Of a stretch of 64,000 nt of DNA, positions 1-11,960 are shown piece by piece. Each line of letters starts with the position of its first letter. Positions within the stretch are counted from its first letter, which is position 1. Under the pieces are notes generated by a model. It did not search any database. It was not told the origin of the DNA and saw only the letters and a program-made list of their open reading frames with translations. The position numbers and the translations under genes were made by a program. The DNA comes from Nageia nagi (lineage: Eukaryota; Pinophyta). Where the stretch lies: positions 110,980,001 through 111,044,000 of the forward strand of contig JBITNC010000001.1 of NCBI GenBank assembly GCA_050084985.1. Direction: 5' to 3'.

Positions 1-495
1 GGTTTAGGGTTTAAGGGTTAGGGTTTATGATTTTAGGTTTTAGATTTTAAGATTTAGGATTTTAGAGTTTAAGGTGTATAATTTAGGGTTTTATGATTTT
101 AAGATTTAATATTTTATGATTTTAGGGTTTAGAGTTTCAACATTTAAGGTTTATATTTCAAAGGCTTAAGTATTTTAAGATATATATTTTTAAGGGTTTA
201 GGGTTTATGGTATAGGGTATAGGATTATTTAGGGTTTAGGGATTTAGGGATTTTTCTAAGGTTTTTAGATTTCATGATCTAGAAGTTTATGGTTTAAATA
301 TTTATGATTTTACAATTGTAAGGTTTAGGTATTTAAGGTTCAAGGTTTAGAGTTTGATGCCATAAGGATTTATATTTTAAGGTTATAGGATTTATCATTT
401 AAGGGTTTAATATTTTTAGGGTTTAGGGTTTTAGGAGTTTAAGTTTTAGGGTTTAAGGATTTAGGGTTTAGGTTTTTTAGGTTTATGATTTATGG
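1..495 (+). repeat. Degenerate telomere-like tract, TTTAGGG sense
   Basis: Irregular repeats of TTTAGGG and near variants (TTTAAGG, TTTAGGATT, TTTATGATT) run along the plus strand. The units are imperfect and vary in spacing, so this is an old interstitial tract rather than a working chromosome end. It continues off the left edge of the window. Confidence 0.85.
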
Positions 496-781
496 TTAAA
501 TTAGGTGAATAAAAATATGAATTAGTTTCTTAAAAATATTAATTAAGTTATAACTTAAAAGAAAATAAAAATCAATCCTATAATACTATGTCCATAAACC
601 TTTGACTAATGATATTAAATACCATACCAAGAATCAAAAATAAAATATAAAATTCCCTCTCAACTCAATTATTGATCATCCCATGCAATAAAAATATATG
701 AACTCATGATTATCATTAATTTTTAAATCATATAATACATTATACATGATTACATATATAAATATATATCTATGCATGTAC
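496..781. other. AT-rich spacer, nothing recognised
   Basis: AT-rich single-copy-looking DNA separates two telomere-like tracts of opposite sense. I see no gene or terminal repeat in it. Confidence 0.5.
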
Positions 782-1057
782 ACTAACCCTAACCTCAAAT
801 ACTTGCCCCTAACCATTACCAACACTAACCCTAATCCTAACCCCTAAATTGTAACCATACTCTAACCATAACCCTAATCCTTAATCACTTACATTAACCC
901 TAATCCTTAACCCCTTACCCTAATCACTTACCTTAACCCTAACCATATCTCCTAACCCTCAAATCCTAACCCTTAACCTTAACATCTAACCTAAATCCCT
1001 AATCCTTAACCCAAAGCCCTTACCTTAACCCCTACCCTTAACTTATTACCCAAATCC
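782..1057 (-). repeat. Degenerate telomere-like tract, CCCTAA sense
   Basis: Repeats of CCCTAACC, CCTTAACCC and variants on the plus strand, that is, TTAGGG-type units on the minus strand. The orientation is opposite to both neighbouring tracts. Many units are six bases (TTAGGG) rather than the seven-base plant telomere unit TTTAGGG. Confidence 0.85.
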
Positions 1058-1067
1058 CACTACTACA
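1058..1067 (+). repeat. CACTA-type terminus CACTACTACA, unpaired
   Basis: The plus strand reads CACTACTACAGTTTTTCC exactly where the CCCTAA tract stops, about 45 bp before the TTTAGGG tract starts. CACTACTAC is also the terminus of the complete CACTA element at 31692-43992, and its complement ends the element at 14686. The three bases before it (TCC) do not match those after 14686 (GAT), so pairing is unproven. Confidence 0.45.
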
Positions 1068-1104
1068 GTTTTTCCATTTTTCATTGAAACATGCTTAAAA
1101 AAAT

Positions 1105-2033
1105 AGGGTTTAGATTTTAGGGTATAGGTTTAAGGTTTAGAGTCAAGGGTTTGGGTTTAAGGTTTAGGTTTAGGGTTTAAGCGTTAGGGTTTAGGATGTA
1201 TGATTTTGGGGTTAGGGTTTAAGGTTTAGGATTTAGGTTTAGGATTTAAGGTTTAAGATTTAATATTTAGGATTTAATTACTATGATTTAGGATTTAGGT
1301 TTTAATTAATAGAGTTAAGGTTTTAGGGTTTTGGGTTTAGGTTTACAATTTAAGGTTTAGGTTTATGGTGAGGTTTAGAGTTAAGGATTTAAGGTTAAGG
1401 GTTAAAGATTTAGGGTTTAGGTTTAGGGTTTAATGTTTAATTAATATGGTTAAAGGTTTAAGGTTTTGGGGTTTAGGTTTAATGTTTAGGGTCTAATGTT
1501 TAAAGTTTAGTATTAAAGGTTTAAAGTTGAGATTTAGAGTTTAAGGGTTAGGTTTTAGGGTTCAAGGTTTAGGATTTAGGGTTTAGTTTTAGGGTTAAAG
1601 GTTTAGGATTTCTAGTTTTAAGGTATAGTATATAGGGTTTAGAATTTAGGGTTTAGGTTTTAGGTTTTAAGGTTTAATTAATAGGGTTAAAGATTTAGGA
1701 TTTTAGGTTTAGGGTTTAGGTTTTAGGTTTAAGGTTTAAGGTTAAATATTTAAGATTTAGGATTTAGGGTTTAAGGTTTGGAGTTTATGCTTTAGGTTTA
1801 AGGTTTAGGTCTAGGAATTAATAGTTAGGTTTAAAAATTTATGAGTTAGGCTTTAGGGTTTAGGATTTAGGGTTTAGGGTATAGAATTTAGGATTTAAGG
1901 CTTAGAATTAGAGGTTTGGGGTTTAGATTTTAAGGGCTAGGGTTTAGAGTTTAGATTTATAGTTTAATTAATAGGGTTTAGGATTTAGGGTTTAAATTTT
2001 AAGGTTTTAGGTTTAGGGTTAGGGTTAATTTAA
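1105..2033 (+). repeat. Degenerate telomere-like tract, TTTAGGG sense
   Basis: About 0.9 kb of TTTAGGG-type units (TTTAGGG, TTTAAGG, TTTAGGATT) on the plus strand. It begins just inside the CACTA-like end at 1058 and fades out near 2033. Confidence 0.85.
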
Positions 2034-2738
2034 GAAAGCATAATGCAATGTGGTTATATTTTTTACATCTTTATATATGTGCATCAATGTGATGTTGTTA
2101 TCTTATTTTACAACTTCATAAATTGATTAAATATTTTTAATGTGAGTGTTGTTAAGAAAACTTTTTAAGTTTTTAATTTTCTTAGAATGCATACTAATCA
2201 GTTTTTAAAATATGATAATTTTATAAAACTATAAGATTGGTTTACCATATCTTCATAATGAGTCATATAATGATATATTAGAAATGGTCATTACAACTCT
2301 ACCTCCATTATTAATAATCTAATCCTTTTCTAATCAACATGGGATCTAGGCTCAATATGGCATATAAAAGGTTTCCTAGGGCTAAGTATTAGCTTGGTGA
2401 TTAAATTTGTCCCCAAATTTCAATGGGACATAAGGATTATCATTAGGTGAGTAGTTAATGGCATTTCAAGAGTATCAACCCTTAATAACATAGCTAATAG
2501 ACCAACTAGTCCATTGGTGTCATCCAAAATATCTCTCATATCCCCTTTTTATAGTTATTTGGTAGAAAGTAACAACTCTTATACTAAAGGAAGGCCACCT
2601 TGGTTATCAAATCCAAGTGTGGCCTATGCTATGGCTTAATAGTTATGGAAATGGAAACTTAAGAAAATTAAAATCATTGGTTGGTCATTACCTCCAACTC
2701 ACTCATATTCATTTTAAAGGTATCATGTATATGAATCT
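2034..2738. other. No gene recognised
   Basis: AT-rich DNA with no convincing reading frame, terminal repeat or tandem array. It flanks the old Copia insertion on its left. Confidence 0.4.
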
Positions 2739-2950
2739 AGAAAATAAAGTACATAATATTAATAATAAAATAGCATTAACATAAAATTAGCATTAACAAT
2801 AGCATTAATATTAACATAGTATTAACACTAACATAGAATTTGCATAACTTTAACATTGCATTAACATTGTAATAGGATTAACAATACTACTAACACAACA
2901 TTAACATAATATTAACACTAACAAAGCATTAATGATATTATAGTATTAAC
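2739..2950. repeat. ATTAAC-rich simple repeat, Copia target site
   Basis: Short irregular repeats of the type CATTAACATA/GTATTAAC. The Copia element at 2951 inserted here: TTAAC at 2946-2950 is repeated at 9294-9298 as its target duplication. Confidence 0.6.
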
Positions 2951-3199
2951 TATTAGACATAAAATCCTTAGGGATTATGGTATAGATAGTATAGTATTAG
3001 TTACTTACTATATTTAGTAAATTCATAGCTTTGTGTGTGCTAGAATTTAGTGAGTCTTTTCAAGAAGAATATGAAGAGTTACAATGTATTTCAAGGGTAA
3101 CCCAAGAAGGTGAATCTTAAGAGTCATTCTCCAAATTTATTAAGGTAATATTTTAGCCTAATATAATGCTTTTTTATCTTGGAATTATCCAGCCTATCA
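2951..3199 (+). repeat. Left LTR of Copia element A
   Basis: It matches 9050-9293 along its length, including the shared run TATGGTATAGATAGTATAG and the end ...GGAATTATCCA. The first bases are TATTAG where the right copy has TGTTAA, so the terminal TG is mutated. Confidence 0.8.
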
Positions 3200-3200
3200 T

Positions 3201-3212
3201 TTGTATCAAAGC
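3201..3212 (+). other. Primer binding site, initiator-Met tRNA type
   Basis: TTGTATCAAAGC matches 10 of 12 bases of the usual plant Copia primer site TGGTATCAGAGC. It starts two bases after the left LTR. Confidence 0.65.
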
Positions 3213-4790
3213 CTTGAGTTTTTGCTTTCTCTAACTCTATGAAAGTGATCAAAAATGCTGCTAAAATCCATCCAAAATCTTGCTTCCTTTTTTCTCTAAA
3301 AATAAGCACCAAAATCCAAATTTGAGCACATATTTGGATACCCATTTTTGTGTAAAGCAAGATTAGTTTTTGAATGAGGTGATTGGGAGTAGTTTTGGAA
3401 AATATATATTAGTTTGAATTTTTAGTTATGTAAGTGTTCTATATCTATCTTTTTTAATGATTTTGTTTGGAAATATGATTGTTATGCAAAATTGATGGCA
3501 TTTTAGTCATTCTCTATGGAAGAACATAGTGTTTCTATTGAAGGTTTTATGCATTATGTTTCTTTTAATAGTTATTTTCATACCTCCATTCAACCCATCA
3601 TGCACTCTATTAGTGCACTTCATAAACTAGTAAAATGTCATTCTCCTAGTATCCAATATGGTCTCCCTCCCCTCCCATATTCTCCAAGTCCCACTCAATG
3701 TTTAATAGCCTTACATGTCGTTCTCCATATGCTTAGTCATTTTTGATCATTAAAAACTCCTCATTTTCCCAAAACCCCTAGCCCTAGTGCCATTTTTCCA
3801 AGTCTACATTTTGCACATAGTTCAAAACTACTCTCTCCATTCAAACTTGCATGCATTGAAATGCCCACCAATAGCATCCATTAGACAATCTAATAGTGAC
3901 CCTTTCAAAACACTCTATGTGCCCTCTAACTCCCTATCAAGCCTTATGTGGTGTTTCCCAAAATTTGATAGGAAACATGCACCCATATACCTATCAAAAT
4001 GCATGCCCCTACCTCTCAAAATGTGCATCACCTACATCTAGTCTTTTGCATCTAGAGCTTCCATGTGTCACACACATGTTTAACCTGCCCAATCATTGAT
4101 TTGACCATATTAGTTAGCATACAATTAGTTTTTTTAACCATAATCAACATATAATCATGTTTTTAAGCATATTTAGCATTTTTAGAATCAACAACAAAAT
4201 AATTCATTATGGGGTATTTTTTAATTTTTGTAGACATTTTTGGTCGTAACTTGGTGTAGCAAGCTCCTTTTTCAATGAAATATTTTTTATTGAGTCCAAA
4301 TTTTAGTTATGTCATTGGATGGATACTAATTTATTATATCAATTAAAAAATATATTATTAAATATGGTTTAAAATTTGATTCAAATTTTGGTGAATTTGG
4401 CATAATTAAGGGATTTCACACCTTAAAGTATTATGTTACCCTTGAAGTTGAGAAAATAAAATTTGACTTAGAAATAGGTTATTTGGTTGATGTTGAAGAA
4501 AATAAAGACAAAGATGTTGTTATTGAGCTATTCAATGTTTCCTCTACTTCCACCTTGCCATCTCCTTGAAGCATTCCTCCTAGAAGGAATCCTCCTCATA
4601 AGAGGAGAAGTGTGATGTAATAAAACTTATTTGAGATCTTCTATTTTTTTTACAATTTTTAGTGTGGTGTGAGTAAAAAGTATTTTCATTTAGTGTGGAC
4701 ATTATTATATTTTGCAAAGTGAGTGAAATTTTTGTTATTGTAAAAGTTTGAAAAAGGTAATTAAATAAAGTTTGAAGTTTCTATTTTGCA
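3213..4790 (+). other. Long leader of Copia element A, no gene recognised
   Basis: About 1.6 kb separates the primer site from the first recognisable gag sequence. It has a more C-rich block (3520-4080) with short frames that resemble nothing I know, and an AT-rich remainder. A typical Copia leader is short, so this may hold a nested fragment or captured sequence. Confidence 0.4.
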
Positions 4791-4799
4791 TTCCCTTGT

Positions 4800-5600
4800 G
4801 GGTATTATTGGTGTTTTTTAAACTAGAAAAGAAAATTGGTTGGAGTGGTCTAGTAATATAAAGCATACTTTAATTTTTAATGATTTTTTGGTTGGTATTT
4901 GTGATGGAGATAATTAACCTATCAAACTAACTGATGCTAAGGAGCTTACGATTTGGAACATGAAAAATAATAAAGTATATTCTTTGATTTCATCTTTGGT
5001 TAGTGAAGAGGTTAACTACCACATTACCTCTATTGATGATGCTTTTAATGCACTAAAGATACTCAAAGATTTATTTAACTCCCATTCCAAATTAGAATTG
5101 ATACAACTTCAATAGAAACTCTTTAAATTATAATTAAATAATTATGATTTGATGGCATTAATTTTTGAAATTAGAGCAATAATGCATGACATTGACTCTA
5201 CTGGTGTGAAGATTGATATTGCTCTCATAGCTTTGATTAAGGCTTTGTACCCCACATACTTAAATTATTTTGAATCTTTGCAAGCTAGTGGTAACTTGAA
5301 GTCTCTTACATTTTATACTTTAGTAGATAAGATTGTAGACATGAGAAGGTTTTTGGAAAGAAATCTAGTGATTCTACTTTAGACACATTATGCATTGTTC
5401 AAAAGGTAAAACATATTATACATGATTCTTCTCAAGGTGAAAGCAGCAACCATGGTCATGGGAGGAGGAATTATAGAGGTAGGGGGTGGATCTAATCAAG
5501 ATGATCATGATGAGAGAAAAAATATTCATTATAAAAGATGCGATAGATGAGGCCATGAAGCTAATACCTATCACACTCCATGGGACAATATCAAAGAAAG
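4800..5600 (+). pseudogene. gag: Copia gag remnant, element A
   Basis: Capsid-like protein that would package element RNA. The reading frame near 4830-4920 shows NWLEWSSNIKHTL, a hallmark of the N-terminus of plant Copia gag (UBN2 family), followed by DFLVGICDGD. The following alpha-helical part continues to about 5380. Near 5537-5575 the frame gives KRCDR(stop)GHEANTYH, a damaged zinc knuckle in which one cysteine codon is TGA. Several stops interrupt the frame (TAA at 4915, TAG near 5114 and others). It is not functional. Confidence 0.7.
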
Positions 5601-8600
5601 GAATGAAAAATAGGAGTAAGACAATAGTAATAACTCTGATTCCACTCATTATGTTACTACATATTATAAAAATAAAATTGAAAACTTATGTAATACTTCA
5701 TTTTCATCTTGGGAGGTTGCATGGTTGCTTGATACTAGTGCTACATGTCACATGACCTTTTGAAGAGAATTCTTTAAAGAGATGAATACCAACATTGAAG
5801 GTGTGGTCTATTTTGCTGACAAATCTTGTATAAAACCTTTGAGTATTAGTACTATGAGACTCAAATTGCTAGGCCTTCTAGATATGGTTCTTTGAAATGT
5901 GCTCTATATTCCTTAATTATGAAGGAACATGTTATCTATTATGCTCATTTTATAACAAGGACACTCCATTCATATGTTTGATGGCATCATGGAGATAAGG
6001 AGGTATTTTGACAACAATGTGGTGATGACTGGCAAGGAGGATGAGAAGTTGTTGAAGATGCATGGAATTTCTACCAAATCACAAAATTATTCCTACCTCA
6101 CCCATCAAGAAAAAAGTACTCTCTCATCTAGTCTTTTGTGACATGCAAGATTTGGCGATCTCAATTTTTATGATCTCTATTTATTGAAAAAGAGAGGTTT
6201 TTTGGGATTGCCTACTATTCTTAGGAACATAGAGCCATGTGAATTATGTGTCCTAGGAAAGCATAGCAAATAACCTTTTCATGATTTAAATTTTAAAGCA
6301 TGTAGAAAACTAGAATTTATTCACTCTAATTTGTGTGGACCATTACATGTCCCTTCTACTACTACAAATGAATATATCATGACTCTCATAGATGATTATA
6401 CTAGTATGTGTTGAGTCTATTTATTGAAGAACAAGTTTGAATATTTTACAAAGTTTTAAAGATTTCATGTGATGATTTATAAGGAGCAAATCCTCATATT
6501 GGAATACTTCATTATAATAATGGGGTTGCATACACTTCAATTGAATTCAAGAACTATCTTATTCATCATGGAATCAAGCATCAAAAAATTATTCCTTGCA
6601 ATCTACAACAGAATGATGTAGCTAAAAGGATGAATAGAACTTTGTTGAATATGATATGAGCAATGTTATTTTCAAGAATGTGAAGATGATGTTTTGGTTG
6701 ATGTAGTTGCTTGTGTAGTGTATGTTACAAATAGATGTCCATCTCATGTCTTAATGATAAGATTCCATATGAAATGTGGTTTGGCCATATTCCTTTGGAT
6801 CTATATCTCAAGATTTTTGTTTCCACTACTATGCCCAAGTCCCTAAGGAATAAAGAAACAAACTTGATGCTAGAAGTAAAAATGTATTTTCTTGAGGTAC
6901 TCAGATACTACCAAGGGTTATAAGCTTTATGATGAGGTAAAAAAAATTCTCTTTGCAAGGGACATCATTTTTTTGGAATGTTCCAAGAGTGACTCAACTA
7001 TTGAGTGAAAACTTGATCACCTTGATAGGATTACACATGAAAAGTATTTCTTTGAACATGATTATGAGATTCCAAATGTTGAGTGGGATCCCTATATTAT
7101 ATCAATCTTTAGAATCTACACCACTTATGCCTATTTTAGAAGTGCCTAATCTAGTAGTTGCACTTGGTCCAATTGTATAAGCACATACTCCACCATAATA
7201 AGATCTTTCCTCTTTTTTAGTATTGGCAGGTCGTTTGGATGATGTGATTGAATGGTTTGATAGGTTGAGTCTTGAAGGAAATGAAGAACCTCCTTAGCTT
7301 GTTGAGCAATCAGAAACTTTGTAGAAGATTCCTAAGTTGGCCTCCAAAACACTTGAGACTATTCACCCTAATGAAGTTGGAAATACAAGAACTAGGAGTT
7401 CCTACAAAAATAGAATTGAACATGGAGTAGTAGAGGATTCAAATTTAGGTGATGATATTTAAGATATGGAATGTTATTTTGATTATGAATTGAATTTATT
7501 TGCTAATTATGAGCTAACTTAATTTAAACAAGCTTTTTCTCATGATGTCTAGAAGGATGTTATGAAGGATTATGAAGCTCTCATCAAGAATAAGACATGG
7601 ATGTTGGTGGATCCTCCATATGGAACCAAATATAATGGATGCAAGTGGGTCTACAAAAATAAGTACAGATCATATGGCTCACTTGACAAACTAAAGCAAG
7701 GCTCATAGTAAAGGGTTTTGCATAGAAAGAAGGTATTGACTATGATGAAACCTATGTTTGCATTGAAAAATGGGCTACTATTCATTCTTTGTTGGTAATG
7801 TCATCTCAATATGGATGGAAAGTTCATTATATGAATATGAAGATTGCTTTCCTAAATGGTGATTTGAAAGAAAATGTGTACATGAGACAACTAGAAGGAT
7901 TTGCAATGACAAGTTAGGAATAAAAAGTATGTAAGCTTATCAAGTCCTTGTATGGCCTAAAACAAGCTCATCATACATGGTATGAAAAGCTTACTGAACA
8001 TCTCTTAAAAATTAATTTTGAATACTCTAATATTGATGATACAACTTTATTTATCAAAAAAGTTCACAAAATTGTTGTATATCTTGTGGTGTTTGTAGAT
8101 GATCTTTTGATAACTAGGAACAACGAAAGTTACATTACATCTATGAAATAAGATTTAAAGAGAGGTTTTGAAATGAAAAATATGGGACATCTTGATTACT
8201 ATTTAGGTGTTGAAGTGACACAAAATCCAAAGTACATTTTCATTTTCTAAAGAAAGTACATTAGAGAATTATTGAACAAATTTGGCATGATAGATTGTAA
8301 TCCTCTTTCCACTCCAATGGAACAAAATTTAAAGTTTAAATATATTGAATACAATGCATTTGAGGATGTAATTAATTATAGATAACTTGTTGGGAGTCTC
8401 ATATATCTAACCACAACTAGACCTTACATTTCATTTGTAGTTGGAATTCTCTCCCAGTTTATGCAAAAATCATGTGAAAACATTGGAATGCAGCAAAAAG
8501 AGTTCTTTGATATTTTAAAGGCACAGAATTAGGGCTCAAGTATTCCAAACTAGGATACTTAAAATTTATTAGATATATAGATTCAAACTTTGATGGTGAT

Positions 8601-9042
8601 AAAGAAAAATGATTTTCAAATTCAAGATATGCCATGAGTCTTGGATTGATAGCTATCTCTTAGAGATCATGAAAGTAATCTATTTTGAAAGATTCCACTA
8701 CAGAGGCAAAGTATGTGGTTACTATAGAGGCAACAAAGGATATTGTGTGGCTCAAGAAGATACTATAAAATTTGCAAGAAAAATAAGTGAATTTAACTCA
8801 ACTTCTAATTGATAATATTTTTAGAATTTAATTAGCTAAGAATCCAAAGTTTCATGATTGAATAAAGAACATCAACACAAAGTATCATTTGATTCAACAT
8901 CATGTAGAGGTCAAAACAATTCAAGTGAAATAATGTCCCATAGATGAGAAAGTAGCAAATATATTTATCAAGGCACTTGGAAGAGAAAATTTTGAGAAGT
9001 TCAAGAAGATGCTTGGACTTACCAACTCTACTTTCGATTAAG
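5600..9042 (+). pseudogene. pol: Copia pol remnant, element A
   Basis: Decayed polyprotein in the order protease, integrase, reverse transcriptase, RNase H. The protease core reads WLLDTSATCHMT from about 5722 (family DSGAT). The pre-integrase part (6120-6270) keeps HARFGDLN and CELCVLGKHS, with the integrase core to about 6700. Reverse transcriptase covers about 7530-8330, with YGLKQAHHTWYEKL at 7950-7990 and FVDD at 8092-8103 in place of YVDD. RNase H runs to the stop before the purine tract, ending in the usual Copia tail FEKFKKMLGLTN. Numerous TAG and TAA stops and frame changes break it. Identification is secure; coding ability is lost. Confidence 0.8.
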
Positions 9043-9048
9043 GGGGTA
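9040..9048 (+). other. Polypurine tract of Copia element A
   Basis: AAGGGGGTA lies immediately before the right LTR, the expected priming site for second-strand synthesis in a plus-strand element. Confidence 0.65.
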
Positions 9049-9049
9049 A

Positions 9050-9293
9050 TGTTAAACACCTAATCCTTAGGGTTTATGGTATAGATAGTATAGTATTAGT
9101 TACTTACAATATTTAATAAATTCATAGCTTTGTGTATGCTATAATTTAGAGAGTCTTTCAAGGAAGAACATGAAGAGTTATAATGTATCTCAAGGGTCAC
9201 CCAAGAAGGTGAATCTGAAGAGTCATTCTCCAAATATATGAATATTCTAACCTAGTACAATGCTTTTTGATTTTGGAATTATCCAACATGTCA
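9050..9293 (+). repeat. Right LTR of Copia element A
   Basis: Starts TGTTAAACACC and ends ...CCAACATGTCA, followed by the target duplication TTAAC (9294-9298). It is the better preserved of the two LTRs. Confidence 0.8.
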
Positions 9294-9298
9294 TTAAC

Positions 9299-10654
9299 AT
9301 TGCATTTTATTAATTTTATTTTATTTACTATTTATTTTTTTAAGTTTTTATACTATTTTATAATTTTAATACTATTTAATATTTTTTAGGTATATTTATG
9401 CATTTAATACTTTTTAGGTATTTTTATGTATTTAATATTTTTTTTAAATAGGTTGGGTTGATGCATTGCTTGATTATGAATTGATTTATTATTTAACATA
9501 TTTAATTAATCAAATAATGTGTCAACCTAAACATGAAAATAAATAAAACAAAATGGGGCATGCCCCACATACCCCATAAAACATTATTTTGCTTTATGTC
9601 AAAGGAAAGAGATAAAGCAAATCAATTTTTTAGTAAGAGAGAAGGATATGAAGATTGGATTTTACAAAATCTAACTAATTTTTGACATATCCAAGCTACT
9701 TTTATCATATTCACAGCTAGATATGGAGGTAAGCACTCTAGATTCAAATTTTACCTTGGAATTCAATTTTGCAATAAATATGTAGAATTGTTTTTATAGA
9801 AATAAAATATTTTCGCTTAAAATTAGAAATTTTTATTCCATAATTAAAATATATAACAAAAAAAACCTTAAATCCTAATCTAGAAATAAAACCCTAAACC
9901 TTAATGCTTAATTTCACTAGAATTCAAAAAATTAAACTTAGGGTTTAAACAATGAAACAAATATACAAACTAGATTTTTAACAATTTTACAAACTAAGGT
10001 TTCAATATAACAACAAAACTTTATAAAATTTGAAGAATAAATCATATAGGGTTTGAAAAAATCTAAACCTCTAGAGTTTCAATTTAACATGAAATTGAAA
10101 ATTTTTGAAATATTGAACTATAAAATCACTCAATTTTGAAAAATTATATAAATATATATAAAAACATACCAAAAAATTCTATAGCAATATGCTCCTCTCT
10201 TTTTTATTTTTTCAAAATGACCACATGATCTCCATTATTAATAATTTTAAATTTTTAACTACTTATTATTATAATTAATAATTTATAATTTTGTAATTTA
10301 TAATTAACTATTCATTATTTTTTTTTTAATTTATATTTTATAATTTTTAAGGCTAAAAATAAAAAATAATAGTTATTTATTTAATTTAATAATTTAATAT
10401 AATTTTAACTGAATTTTAAACATCCAATTTAAATTTTAACTTAAATTAAATTTTAACTTAAAATTTAATATAATTTGATTTACTATAATTTTACACATCT
10501 AATTTTAATTTTAACTTAACTTAAAATTTAATATAATTTTAACTTAATTTTATAGCTAAATTTTAACTTGATTTTAAACATATAATTTAAATTTTAAACA
10601 TTTAACTTAAATTTTAAATATAAACAAAAACTTTAAAATTTTAAATTTAATTAA
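9299..10654. other. AT-rich DNA, no gene recognised
   Basis: Mostly A/T homopolymer-like and TTTAA-rich sequence, with a few scattered CCCTAAA-like words at 9870-9960. No reading frame of note. Confidence 0.5.
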
Positions 10655-11960
10655 ATTTAGTGTTTAGGGTCTTAGAGTTTAAGGTTAGGTTCTTAGGATT
10701 TAAGGTTAGTGTTTAGGGTTAAGGATTAGGATTTTGGGTTTTATAGTTAAAATGTGAGGTTAAGGGTTAATATTTAAGGTTTAGTGGTTAATTTTGAAGT
10801 TAAGAGTTAATATTTACGGTTTAGGGGTTAAGGGTTACAATTAAGGTTTAAATGTTAAGGGTTTTAGTTAAGGGTTATGGTTAGGGTTTATGGTTATGGC
10901 TAGTGTTAGAGTTATAGTTATGGTTAGGGTTATGGTTAGGATTAAATGTTAAAGCTTTAGGTTAGGGGTTAGGGTCTAAGGGTTAAGGGTTTAGGTTTGG
11001 ATTAAGGGTATGGTTTTAAGGGTTATGGGTTTCAATTTAGGTTAAAGGTTAGAGTCCTAGGGTTTTAGGTTAAGTTTTAAGGTTTTAGGTTAATTTTTAG
11101 GGTCTTAGGGTTTAAGGTTAGTGTTTAGGGTTAGGGATTAAGATTTTGGGTTTTATGTTTAGGGTGGGAGGTTAAGGGTTAATATTTAGGGTTTACAAGT
11201 TAAGTTTAGAGTTAAGCATTAATATTTAGGGTTTAGGAGTTAAGATATGTTTTAAGGTTAGTTATGAATTAATAACTATGAATTATAGTTAAGGTTTAGG
11301 TTAGGGGTTTAGGTTATGGTTAAGGGTTAATATTTAAGAGTTATAGTTTAAGGGTTAAGGATTTAGGTTTGGGTTAGAGGTTAGGGTTTAAGGGTTAGGG
11401 GTTTGGATCTAGGTTAAAGGTTAGAGTTTACAAGTTAGGTTTTAAGGGTTAAGGGTTCAAAGGTTAGGGGGTTTGAGTTAGGTATTATGGTTAGGGTTAA
11501 GGCTTAAGGGTTAGAGATCGAGGTTATGTTAGGGTTATGGTTATGATTAAGGGTTACTATTAAGATTATGATTAGTAGTAAGCATTAAGGGTTTACATTA
11601 AGGGTTAATATCAAGAGTTTATGGTTATTGTTATGGTTATGGTAATGGTTATGGTTATGGTTATGGTTATAATTTTTGAAATAATATAAATTTTAAAATT
11701 ATATATATATTAATTTAACAAATTTTAGGGTTTAGAGTTAGGGTTAGGATTTTAGGTTGAAGTTTAAGATAGGGGTTAAGGGGGGTTAAGGTTTGGGGTT
11801 AGCATTAAGGTTATAGTGTGGATTAAGGTTTAGGGGTTAAAAGTTATAGTTAGGGTTTAAGGGTTAGGGGTTAGAGTTTAAGGATTATGTTTAAAGTGTT
11901 ATAATTAGGGTTTAAGGGTTAGGGTTTTGAAACATTTAGGGTTAGAAATGTATAATAATC
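10655..11960 (+). repeat. Degenerate telomere-like tract, TTAGGG/TTTAGGG sense
   Basis: Long irregular array of GGTTAAGGGTTAGGG, GTTTAGGG and GGTTATGG units on the plus strand. A purer GGTTAT run lies at 11620-11672 and an AT-rich break near 11680-11725. It lies on the left of the TNPA-like remnant and the CACTA end at 14686. Confidence 0.85.

Larger units (their letters stand above)
2951..9293 (+). mobile_element. Old Copia LTR retrotransposon (element A)
   Basis: Direct repeats of about 245 bp (2951-3199 and 9050-9293) bound an internal region. TTAAC flanks it on both sides. An initiator-Met primer site follows the left LTR and a purine-rich AAGGGGGT tract precedes the right one. The domain order (gag, protease, integrase, reverse transcriptase, RNase H) is that of Copia. 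Stops and frameshifts throughout mean it cannot code. The inferred age is considerable, because the two LTRs differ at many positions and the left LTR has lost its initial TG. Confidence 0.85.

Noticed and set aside
1-2033. A real chromosome end
   Set aside because: Units are degenerate, change orientation twice and are followed by transposons; a working telomere would be near-perfect and one-directional.
3516-4099. Small overlapping frames as a host gene
   Set aside because: Short, overlapping in several frames and without known motifs; they lie inside the Copia A leader.
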